Below, piece after piece: positions 1-5,098 of a stretch of 6,143 bases of DNA (positions within the stretch are counted from its first letter, which is position 1; every line of letters begins with the position of its first letter). The translations under genes and the position numbers were made by a program. The notes beneath the pieces are model-generated. The model was not told the origin of the DNA. It searched no databases and saw only the letters and a program-made list of their open reading frames with translations. This stretch comes from JBOHWJ01 sp050736615 (GTDB lineage: Bacteria; Desulfobacterota; Binatia; Binatales; Binataceae): contig JBOHWL010000019.1 of assembly GCA_050736615.1 (NCBI GenBank), positions 1 to 6,143 on the forward strand. The letters are read 5' to 3'.

Positions 1-336
1 CTAGGTCTCGTGCGAACCGTCGATTATCAACGTGCTTCGGATTATGGCGCCAAACGTGGCCAACTCGGAGTTGAGTTCACGATCACCGCCGAGACCATCG
101 AGATCAAGGCGGCGCCATCGATGCACATATGCTTTCGCGCGCCGCATCGCACCGCCGTGAGGGACTTTCACTCCGCCGCATTGATGAATCGCGGAGCCGA
201 CGACGGACGACCGGGCCTTCGTCCACAATACCACCCCGACTTTTACGCCGCGTTCGTGCTGGACCCCGACGGCCATCGCATCGAGGCTGTCTGCCACGCT
301 CCGGAGACGCCGGAAGTATCTTCGGCTGAAGAGTGA
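1..336 (+). CDS. VOC (glyoxalase/bleomycin-resistance fold) family protein, C-terminal part, cut by window start
   Basis: The reading frame is open to the first base, so the gene begins outside the window; 111 residues are visible. The segment at residues 78-99 (HPDFYAAFVLDPDGHRIEAV and on) is the typical C-terminal end of small VOC-fold proteins. In that family the histidine in the third strand (here H42 in SMHICF) and the glutamate in RIEAV (E95) often act as metal ligands. The GLRPQYHP stretch just before is also typical of the lactoylglutathione-lyase-like branch. VOC proteins include glyoxalases, dioxygenases and resistance proteins, and nothing here tells which reaction applies. The GNAT gene follows after nine bases and its ribosome-binding site overlaps this stop codon, so the two are probably co-transcribed. 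A GTG at position 10 could be mistaken for a start, but it lies inside the fold. The family call is confident; the substrate is unknown. Confidence 0.85.
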   Translation, partial: LGLVRTVDYQRASDYGAKRGQLGVEFTITAETIEIKAAPSMHICFRAPHRTAVRDFHSAALMNRGADDGRPGLRPQYHPDFYAAFVLDPDGHRIEAVCHAPETPEVSSAEE

Positions 337-345
337 AGGAATCAC

Positions 346-819
346 GTGCAAATGGAGACCCTCGGCCAAGCCGCTTACGTCGAGTTGCGCCGCGCCCGCC
401 TCTCGGATTTGGCGCAGTTGCTGGAGCTGATAAAAGGCTATTACCGTTTCGATCACATCACCTTCAACGCTAAATCCGTGAGAGCGGCTTTGCGGGAATT
501 GCTCCAGGATTGCTCGCTGGGCATCATCTGGATAATGCGCAACGCGGAAAAGGCCGTCGGTTACATCGTATTGACCTTCAACTATGACATCGAGTTCGGC
601 GGCCTCGAAGGTCTGATAACCGACCTGTTCATTCGCTCTGAGTACAGGTCGCACGGTCTGGGCCGCCGCGCGATCGCGACCGTTCAGGAGCACTGCCGCT
701 CGGCGGGTATTCGCGCAATTGAACTACAAGTGGAACGCTCCAATAAAGCCGCGCGGCAATTCTACGTCAAAATGGGTTTTCGGCGGCTGCACCGTATGGT
801 CATGACAAAGGACTGCTGA
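346..819 (+). CDS. GNAT family N-acetyltransferase
   Basis: A 157-residue protein, normal length for a single-domain GNAT enzyme that moves an acetyl group from acetyl-CoA to an amine. Motif A, the pyrophosphate-binding loop, is RSHGLG at residues 101-106 (pattern R/Q-x-x-G-x-G/A), preceded by the beta-4 strand GLITDLFI. Motif B is the N-x-x-A-x-x-F-Y-x-x-x-G-F segment at 133-145, with Y140 the usual general-acid position. The start at GTG 346 is favoured because AAGGA (336-340) sits five bases upstream. An ATG at 352 would remove two residues and has spacing of eleven. The AAGGA overlaps the TGA of the upstream VOC gene, which suggests translational coupling. The acceptor substrate cannot be read from sequence; resemblance to RimI-like or small-molecule acetyltransferases is only general. 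Confidence 0.9.
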   Translation: MQMETLGQAAYVELRRARLSDLAQLLELIKGYYRFDHITFNAKSVRAALRELLQDCSLGIIWIMRNAEKAVGYIVLTFNYDIEFGGLEGLITDLFIRSEYRSHGLGRRAIATVQEHCRSAGIRAIELQVERSNKAARQFYVKMGFRRLHRMVMTKDC

Positions 820-1119
820 TCAAAAAGCATAGCGTCTCTAGCCTGGCCGCAACGAACCGGTCCGAATTTCCGGCTTGATTCAACTTAGTCATTGCAACAC
901 CGCGAGTTTTTTTGGCTTCGACGTCCACTCTTCCGTTTGCCCGGGGTATGTGAATCAAGCACCTGAATCTTTCCCGCATACGGGACAGTTGGGAATAAAG
1001 TCCGCCGTAAATAGTCTAATCAATTGCCGGCACAGACTAAACACATACGCGGGCAAAAAGGAAATGAGTATTTGCAAAATGCTCTCAATGAATATCGGTT
1101 GTAAAGGAGACAGATAACA
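820..1119 (+). other. AT-richer intergenic gap, probably promoter/leader of the secreted-protein gene
   Basis: This stretch is visibly less GC-rich than the flanking genes. A TTG-started frame of about 80 codons (875-1117) crosses it, but its product has no recognisable composition or motif and no ribosome-binding site. I see no convincing terminator for the GNAT gene. Possible promoter pieces for the downstream gene are TTGGGA (989-994) and TCTAAT (1015-1020), but their 20-base spacing is too long for a good match. A five-base inverted repeat with a CATA loop (972-985) is too small to interpret. A clear Shine-Dalgarno, AAGGAGA (1104-1110), ends the region nine bases before the ATG at 1120. 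Confidence 0.5.
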
Positions 1120-1425
1120 ATGACGCGTCATACCATAGCCGCCGTGCTGTTCATGTGCGGTTTACCAACTCTCGCAGCCTTTGCCCCTGGCGTTTCGGCG
1201 ACCGCGGCGGATCACGCAACCATGGCTCAGACCGAGGCGATGCCCTCCAAGACGGTCACGGCATTAGCGCCGGCCGCGCGAAGCTGGCTTGAACCGCTCG
1301 AGCATAACACCCGAGATTTGCGCGCTTCCTGTAAAGGCCGCCGGGTCTATTCGGCGCATGACGTGGTTGGCGATCCGCAAGCCTGCTTCAAGAACAACTT
1401 CATCGTTGGCGGCGGCAGCTTCTGA
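1120..1425 (+). CDS. Small predicted secreted protein with two cysteines, function unknown
   Basis: A 101-residue protein that I do not recognise. The N-terminus has a charged start (MTRH), a hydrophobic core (about 5-22) and an AxA-like site (GVSA, near 24-27), so it is probably exported by Sec and cleaved near residue 27. The mature part, about 74 residues, has two cysteines (C71 and C89), which could form a disulfide outside the cytoplasm, and a glycine-rich tail (VGGGSF). The segment between the cysteines is basic and aromatic (KGRRVYSAHDVVGDPQA). The start is supported by AAGGAGA at 1104-1110 with nine bases of spacing, the clearest ribosome-binding site on the plus strand here. It stands alone after a 300-base gap and is followed by a strong hairpin, suggesting its own transcription unit. 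Whether the product is stable or conserved is unknown. Confidence 0.6.
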   Translation: MTRHTIAAVLFMCGLPTLAAFAPGVSATAADHATMAQTEAMPSKTVTALAPAARSWLEPLEHNTRDLRASCKGRRVYSAHDVVGDPQACFKNNFIVGGGSF

Positions 1426-1433
1426 ACACGCGC

Positions 1434-1467
1434 TCGCTCCGGAGGCGTCTAGGACCCTCCGGAGCGA
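1434..1467. repeat. Perfect 12-bp inverted repeat (hairpin) between the secreted-protein and HTH-like genes
   Basis: TCGCTCCGGAGG (1434-1445) and CCTCCGGAGCGA (1456-1467) are exact reverse complements, with a ten-base loop (1446-1455). The stem is very GC-rich and begins eight bases after the stop of the secreted-protein gene. No T-run follows on either strand, so it is not a standard intrinsic terminator. It could still end transcription, protect a 3' end, or act as an attenuator. The GGAG in the right arm (1461-1464) lies eight bases before the ATG at 1473, so the folded form would hide a possible ribosome-binding site of the next gene. Confidence 0.7.
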
Positions 1468-1472
1468 AGAAG

Positions 1473-1913
1473 ATGGAAGGACCAAAAGTGAGTATTCGGA
1501 ACCGGAATATGGGGCGTGATTCGGAAAGCGCGAAAGCCGGCTTATCGTTCGAGTTCGAGTCCATGCTTCCCGTGCAATTCTTTTCGCAACGCAATCCGAA
1601 CTTCGCGCATGAGCCCGTCAGGCGGCTGATGATGGCGGTGCTCGCCGATGCGATCCGATGTTTTCAGACCGGCGTGAGTCCGCGCGTTCATCCGCGCCGG
1701 CGCGAATTCGTCGAGGCCGAGCAATGGTTGTTCGATGCGCATGCGGATGGGGCGTTTTCATTCGAAAACGTGTGTTGCGCACTCGGCATCGGGCCCGATT
1801 ATTTGCGACGCGCGCTGCGCAGGTGGCGGATGCGCAAGCTAAGCGGCGCGCGTTCGCCGATGATTCGCCGAACCCCGGTGATCATGCGCAAAAGAGTGAC
1901 GCCGCTTGCGTAA
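1473..1913 (+). CDS. Small basic helix-turn-helix-like protein of unknown function
   Basis: A 146-residue protein. The central part (about 47-118) is the recognisable portion: a helix with EPVRRLMMAVLADAIRCF, then a basic linker, then REFVEAEQWLFD and SFENVCCALGIGPDYLRRAL. The last segment (about 96-118) has the spacing of a helix-turn-helix, with LGI as the turn and LRRALRRW as a possible recognition helix. I have an impression of similar small proteins in deltaproteobacterial and related genomes, without a known function; DNA binding is inferred. The C-terminal 28 residues are strongly basic and probably disordered. Start choice is open: ATG 1473 has GGAG eight bases upstream inside the hairpin stem, while the in-frame GTG at 1488 has GGAAGGA (1475-1481) at six bases, which is arguably better. 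The gene converges on the UGSC gene with only 12 bases between the stops. Confidence 0.7.
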   Translation: MEGPKVSIRNRNMGRDSESAKAGLSFEFESMLPVQFFSQRNPNFAHEPVRRLMMAVLADAIRCFQTGVSPRVHPRRREFVEAEQWLFDAHADGAFSFENVCCALGIGPDYLRRALRRWRMRKLSGARSPMIRRTPVIMRKRVTPLA

Positions 1914-1916
1914 TTC

Positions 1917-1930
1917 GCTGACCCTTCAGC
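1917..1930. terminator. Tiny hairpin between convergent stops, weak terminator candidate
   Basis: GCTGA (1917-1921) and TCAGC (1926-1930) are separated by four bases and lie across the 12-base gap between the two convergent genes, covering the TGA of the UGSC gene. The stem is only five pairs and has no T-run, so this is weak. It is listed because no other terminator is visible for either gene. Confidence 0.2.
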
Positions 1931-2444
1931 AGGTCAACGCCTGGATAATCTGATCAACGATCGCATCCGCCTTGGCTTTGATCTCGGCGTCGGTCGCGTC
2001 CTGAATCGGATGCGGCACGAAAATCCGCGGAGCTTCCGGTAATCCCAAAGCTTTAGACTGCGCTTCGGCCGCATCCACGAAGACATCCGTCGCGATCACC
2101 ACGGTCGGCTTGCCATTGATTTCGAACCAGATTGAATCGTGCATACTGCACGTTATGCACGACCCTCAATCGGCTAGCGCTTCGATAACGAAGTCGCTTT
2201 CCTCCTTGATTTTGCGCCGCGTCTCATCCGGAGCGGGTTTGGCGGGCGTCGGTTTGCGATAAGTATTGATGGTGACGCCGGGGAGACGTTCAGATAAGCG
2301 CCGTTTGAGCTGCGCTATCATAACGTCGCCGCGCGCCTTGTTGATGTCGAGCAAGGCCACGGTTCCGGCGATGCTCGCGGGCCGCCTGGCGAGCGTACGC
2401 CGCACCGGCACGCGCTCGTCGGTTGGATCAAGAATATAGCTCAT
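1926..2444 (-). CDS. UGSC-family selenoprotein with in-frame TGA read as selenocysteine
   Basis: Read straight through the in-frame TGA at 2168-2166, this is one 172-residue protein, with UGSC at residues 93-96, followed by ITCS and MHDSIWFE. This matches the UGSC family, named for a selenocysteine (or cysteine) in exactly this D-(U/C)-G-S-C context. Both halves carry family sequence. The N-terminal half has an alpha/beta pattern: strand TVALLDINK (28-36), strand GVTINTYRKPT (56-66), helix PDETRRKIKEESDFVIEAL. The C-terminal half continues with KPTVVIATDVF (112-122) and the proline-rich FVPHPI (142-147). U93 and C96 make a U-x-x-C redox pair and C96/C99 add a C-x-x-C, so a thiol/selenol redox role is likely; the reaction is unknown. 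The ATG overlaps the stop of the thioredoxin-fold gene (ATGA), with AGGAGG just upstream. Conventional annotation would split it at 2166 and restart at the ATG at 2144, which has no ribosome-binding site. Confidence 0.9.
2134..2165 (-). promoter_or_regulatory. Candidate bacterial SECIS hairpin directly after the UGA
   Basis: On the minus-strand mRNA the 12 bases right after the UGA (2165-2154) pair with 2145-2134, including two G-U pairs, around an eight-base loop (2153-2146); nine consecutive pairs are Watson-Crick. A second, mutually exclusive fold uses the same 3' arm: CGTGCA (2152-2147) pairs with TGCACG (2143-2138) around a three-base loop GUA (2146-2144). The compact fold places the apical loop 19 bases past the UGA with G as its first base, which fits the known bacterial SECIS consensus better (small apical stem-loop, G in the first two loop positions, loop about 16-37 bases past the UGA). 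SelB would bind this element. All of it is coding sequence, as in bacterial selenoprotein genes. Confidence 0.75.
2166..2168 (-). other. Recoded UGA (selenocysteine codon)
   Basis: This TGA interrupts the UGSC gene at codon 93. The codons before it end in ALAD; those after it read GSCITCSMHDS in the same frame, with no other stop until 1928-1926. Because the TGA falls exactly at the U of the UGSC signature, recoding is much more likely than a random nonsense mutation. The selenocysteine machinery (SelA, SelB, SelC, SelD) is not in this window. Confidence 0.88.
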
Positions 2445-4030
2445 GGCACCTCCTCAATTTTGCGACTCGTCGGAATCGAGCCCCAGCTTCCGCTGGCCCA
2501 TCCGCCGAACATCGCCGACCATTTACCAGCGGGTCCACCGGCTACCGCGATATGGATATTCTTCGTGCTTTGGAACTTCGGAATGTTTTTATTCAGTTCA
2601 TCCTCACTGCGCTGGCGTTCCCTGGCGGGGTCGGACGCGGCGCCCAGCCCGCCGTAGTCGTCAGTCGGGAGCAGTTCGCGCAATGGCCGCGCGGTGATCT
2701 CCTGGATACGCCGGCGGATGTCCTCCTTGGTCCAGCGGTCGTGCCAGATTGTGTCCACATGCTCGGGCGAAATCACCAGGAGTATATCGCCGAAATTATG
2801 CGTCTTGGGATGCCACGAACTTTCCACCCCAAGCCCGAGACTGCCCACCAGGGCGCGTGCGGTGCGCGAGGTCTGGTCGGCGATCTGATGAGGACCACCT
2901 TCGAGGCCGAAGCAGGTCACGACACTGTCACCGGGTTCGAAGCCGCGCTCGACGTGTAGCGGCTCCCACGGACTTTTTTCCTCGAACTCAGCGAAGCAGC
3001 AGGTATATTTGCTGGCTGAGCCGAAGGCCGCGCGCTCAACTTCGCCCGGACGTCCGCCGCCGACATTGCGCACGACGAGTTTGACCGCGCGCCCGATCGT
3101 CGCGTTGGCACGATTGCCCTGGCCGAAGACGTTGATACCCATGTTCATGCCGATCCGATGCCGAATCGGGCCGTTGACCACGATGATCGGCGTCGCGCCG
3201 TAGGTGGTCGCGGTCACGCCGTGGATATTGAATTCCGGGGTGCAAATAACCTCGACGGCGGCAATCACCACCGGCAAATACTCAGGTTTACATCCCGCCA
3301 TCACGGCGTTAATGGCGATTTTTTCGATCGAGACCGGAGCATAATTCGGCGCGCAAGTGCCGACCACTTCGCGCGGATCGCGCCGCGTTCCGCTCAACAT
3401 GCGAATGACGTGCTCGGGCGTCGGCGGGATTACCGGCAGACCGTCGGTGAGCCCTTGTTCGAACATGAACTCGAACGGATCGTCGGCTGGCGCGATTTCG
3501 ATGCGCCGGGCGCGAATTGGACTTCCTTGCGCCTCCGCCTGCAGCCGCTCGGCAATACCGGGCTCGATCGATTTCGAGCCGCATCCGGGACGGCTAGTGG
3601 GATATGCCGGCCAGTCAACCGCCGGTAATGGTAATTGAGCAAGCCGAGCCAACTCCGCGTGGAGCGCCTGCCAGTCACTCTTGTCGAAACCGGCGAAGCG
3701 CCTGATTTCACCACCGTTGCCGTCGGCCAGAATCACTGTCGGCACGATCTCGATATTGCGTGCGAAAGAAACCGCCAGCGCCGAGTCGTCCAGCATCGGA
3801 ATGGTGAGGTGATGGCGTTCAACCAGCGTCTGATTGCCTTCTCGCTCCTGTCCGATCGCCACTATATCGAGTGCGGAGCCGAACGCCTGATAGGCCTGCT
3901 CCATCAGCGGCATCGATAAGCCGCAAGTCGGGCAATCCTCCTTGACGAAGCAGAGCATCGCCGGTCTTCCGGTCGGAAAACGCCATTGTCGTCCGTGCGT
4001 GTCATTAAGCGAAAAGGCCGAATTCATCAT
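2441..4030 (-). CDS. Thioredoxin-fold protein fused to a large uncharacterised domain, operon partner of the UGSC selenoprotein
   Basis: A 529-residue protein from the ATG at 4030 (528 from the adjacent ATG at 4027). The frame is open upstream to 4138, but GGAGAGGG immediately precedes the double ATG and the thioredoxin fold begins right there. Residues 1-130 are thioredoxin/redoxin-like: strand AMLCFVKEDCPTC with the CPTC active site at C33-C36, DIVAIGQE, and IVPTVIL with the expected cis-proline (P97). There is no signal peptide, so it is probably cytoplasmic. After a linker (about 131-185), residues 186-529 form a domain I cannot name. It starts at GLTDGLPVIPPTPE (193-206), continues with EVVGTCAPNYAPVSIEKIAINAVMAGC (221-247) and a GPIRHRIGMNMGINVFGQGNRANATIGRA block (287-315), and ends in a glycine- and tryptophan-rich tail (498-517). 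Several cysteines (C226, C247, C263, C344, C345, C373) could be functional. It is coupled to the UGSC gene by ATGA. A natural inference is that this protein reduces, or acts on the same substrate as, the selenoprotein. Confidence 0.8.
   Translation of the reverse strand: MMNSAFSLNDTHGRQWRFPTGRPAMLCFVKEDCPTCGLSMPLMEQAYQAFGSALDIVAIGQEREGNQTLVERHHLTIPMLDDSALAVSFARNIEIVPTVILADGNGGEIRRFAGFDKSDWQALHAELARLAQLPLPAVDWPAYPTSRPGCGSKSIEPGIAERLQAEAQGSPIRARRIEIAPADDPFEFMFEQGLTDGLPVIPPTPEHVIRMLSGTRRDPREVVGTCAPNYAPVSIEKIAINAVMAGCKPEYLPVVIAAVEVICTPEFNIHGVTATTYGATPIIVVNGPIRHRIGMNMGINVFGQGNRANATIGRAVKLVVRNVGGGRPGEVERAAFGSASKYTCCFAEFEEKSPWEPLHVERGFEPGDSVVTCFGLEGGPHQIADQTSRTARALVGSLGLGVESSWHPKTHNFGDILLVISPEHVDTIWHDRWTKEDIRRRIQEITARPLRELLPTDDYGGLGAASDPARERQRSEDELNKNIPKFQSTKNIHIAVAGGPAGKWSAMFGGWASGSWGSIPTSRKIEEVP
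2448..2454 (-). promoter_or_regulatory. Strong Shine-Dalgarno of the UGSC gene inside the upstream gene's last codons
   Basis: AGGAGGT lies four bases upstream of the ATG at 2444 and within the last codons (EEVP) of the thioredoxin-fold gene. Together with the ATGA stop/start overlap it fixes the UGSC start and indicates coupled translation of the two proteins. Confidence 0.85.
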
Positions 4031-4235
4031 CCCTCTCCGCACTCGCTGCTCTCGCTCAATACTTGAACGCAACCTCATGCGGACAGTCAAGCGAGACTCC
4101 CCGCATCCGAAGCCCCAGTCCGATCGTACCCGCCTCAATCATTGATAGTGACACGGCTCTAGCTTCACGCATAGTAAAATAGTTTACCGCCTTGCTCTTT
4201 TGACAAGGATCATTCGGATGACTTAGCTCATACGC
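4031..4235. promoter_or_regulatory. Divergent promoter region between the thioredoxin-UGSC operon and the SDR gene
   Basis: About 205 bases separate the two divergent starts. The part nearest the dehydrogenase (about 4165-4215) is clearly AT-richer than the rest. On the plus strand a perfect TTGACA occurs at 4200-4205, but the expected -10 position (around 4223-4228) is a poor match. If used, transcription would begin close to the ATG at 4236. On the minus strand TTGTCA (4206-4201) is followed at 19 bases by TATTTT, a weak pair for the redox operon. A 38-codon minus-strand frame (4172-4056) has no ribosome-binding site and is not called. Confidence 0.4.
4174..4187. promoter_or_regulatory. Small AT-rich inverted repeat, possible operator
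   Basis: GTAAA (4174-4178) and TTTAC (4183-4187) are separated by ATAG, in the middle of the divergent promoter region and close to the possible -10 of the minus-strand operon. The position suits a dimeric repressor, but arms of five bases could easily occur by chance in an AT-rich stretch. Confidence 0.25.
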
Positions 4236-4997
4236 ATGCCGACTGGATTGTTCGATCTGAATGGACGCGTCGCGGTGGTAACCGGCGGCAACGGCGGAAT
4301 CGGCCGCGGCATCGCGCTGGGACTGGCGCGCGCCGGTGCGGCGGTAGCGGTGCTGGCGCGCAACGAGGAAAAGAATCAGGCGGTACTGCGCGAGTTGCTG
4401 AGTCTTGGCGCGCGCGCCCTCGCGCTGCGCCTGGACGTTACGCAGCGCATGGATCTCAAGCCCGCGCTCGACCAGGTTGAAGGCGCCCTCGGCCCGATCG
4501 ATATCCTCGTCAACAACGCGGGTATCGCGTTTCCCGGCGGAGTGTTGACGGTCGCGCCAGACGACTGGGATCGCGTGATCGAAACCAACCTGAACGCATG
4601 CTTCCTGTTGTCGAAGCATGCGGCGCAAGCGATGGTCGCGCACGGTGGTGGCAAGATAATCAACATCGGCAGTGAATATTCGCTTTTCGGTAATCGCATC
4701 GCCCCGTCATACGCGGCCAGCAAGGGCGCGCTGATCCAGCTCACCAAATCGATGGCGATCGAGCTGGCTCCGCATAATATCCAGGTCAACGCCATCATTC
4801 CGGGCTGGATCGAAAGCGACATGACGGCGCCGATCAAATCGCGGCCCTTTTACCAGGAGATTCTCACCCGCACGCCGGCCGGCCGTTTCGGCACGCCGGA
4901 TGAATGCGCCGGTGCCGCGATTTTTCTGTCTTCACCAGCCTCCGATTTTGTCACCGGCGCGGCCATCATGGTGGACGGCGGCTACTCGATCCGTTGA
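4236..4997 (+). CDS. Classical short-chain dehydrogenase/reductase (SDR)
   Basis: A 253-residue protein, standard length for a classical SDR that oxidises or reduces an alcohol/carbonyl with NAD(P). The cofactor loop is TGGNGGIG (16-23, pattern T-G-x-x-x-G-x-G). NNAG is at 93-96, the catalytic asparagine is N118, serine S146, and the YxxxK pair Y159/K163 (YAASK). PG at 189-190 and the C-terminal MVDGGYSIR are also normal, so all catalytic residues are intact. The R42-N43 pair after the second strand (VLARNEEK) suggests NADP(H), but this is weak. Its sequence style is closest to the gluconate/glucose dehydrogenase and 3-oxoacyl-ACP-reductase-like branch; the substrate is not determinable. No clear Shine-Dalgarno precedes the ATG. 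It is divergent from the redox operon and 101 bases upstream of the sugar kinase, so co-transcription with the latter is possible but unproven. Confidence 0.93.
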   Translation: MPTGLFDLNGRVAVVTGGNGGIGRGIALGLARAGAAVAVLARNEEKNQAVLRELLSLGARALALRLDVTQRMDLKPALDQVEGALGPIDILVNNAGIAFPGGVLTVAPDDWDRVIETNLNACFLLSKHAAQAMVAHGGGKIINIGSEYSLFGNRIAPSYAASKGALIQLTKSMAIELAPHNIQVNAIIPGWIESDMTAPIKSRPFYQEILTRTPAGRFGTPDECAGAAIFLSSPASDFVTGAAIMVDGGYSIR

Positions 4998-5098
4998 ACC
5001 CGAATCGGCGCACACTCCTTGCGTAATTGGTCCGGCCCGCGAAACTGCGATGAAGCGCGGTTATCGGCCCGCAAGCTTATCGCTATGATAGCGCGATT
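4998..5098 (+). promoter_or_regulatory. Short gap with a possible promoter for the heptose kinase-like gene
   Basis: TATGAT (5084-5089) is a five-of-six match to a -10 box. A weak -35 candidate, TTATCG (5061-5066), lies 17 bases upstream. Transcription would start at about 5095-5098, almost at the ATG at 5099. The -10 is embedded in the inverted repeat CGCTA-TGA-TAGCG (5081-5093). There is no ribosome-binding sequence here, which fits a leaderless or nearly leaderless message. Confidence 0.35.

Noticed and set aside
334..346. Read-through fusion of the VOC and GNAT genes, which share a frame
   Set aside because: Both are complete single-domain families at their normal ends, and the GNAT gene has its own AAGGA and start. 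The shared frame is coincidence.
875..1117. An 80-codon frame starting with TTG in the intergenic gap
   Set aside because: It has no ribosome-binding site and no recognisable sequence features, and it lies in an AT-rich stretch that looks like a promoter/leader region.
1423..1425. TGA of the secreted-protein gene as another selenocysteine codon, because a hairpin follows
   Set aside because: The frame hits TAG within nine codons (1450-1452), and no family sequence continues past the TGA.
1926..2144. A separate 72-aa gene starting at ATG 2144 on the minus strand
   Set aside because: It is in frame with the UGSC N-terminal half across one TGA, has no ribosome-binding site, and its ATG lies inside the SECIS-like hairpin. 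It is the C-terminal half of the selenoprotein.
2166..2168. The TGA as a true stop or disabling mutation (pseudogene)
   Set aside because: The TGA sits precisely at the selenocysteine position of a known selenoprotein family, with a hairpin right after it. The rest of the frame is intact and conserved-looking on both sides.
2423..2959. A 178-aa plus-strand frame opposite the thioredoxin-fold gene
   Set aside because: It is a shadow of the minus-strand coding sequence. The minus frame carries coherent family motifs over 529 residues and this one carries none.
4031..4138. N-terminal extension of the thioredoxin-fold protein to ATG 4138
   Set aside because: The extra 36 residues are arginine-rich and non-family-like. 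A good GGAGAGGG immediately precedes the ATG pair at 4030/4027, where the fold begins.
4056..4172. A 38-codon minus-strand frame in the divergent promoter region
   Set aside because: No Shine-Dalgarno precedes either ATG, and the sequence has no recognisable features. It could be a leader peptide, but nothing supports that.
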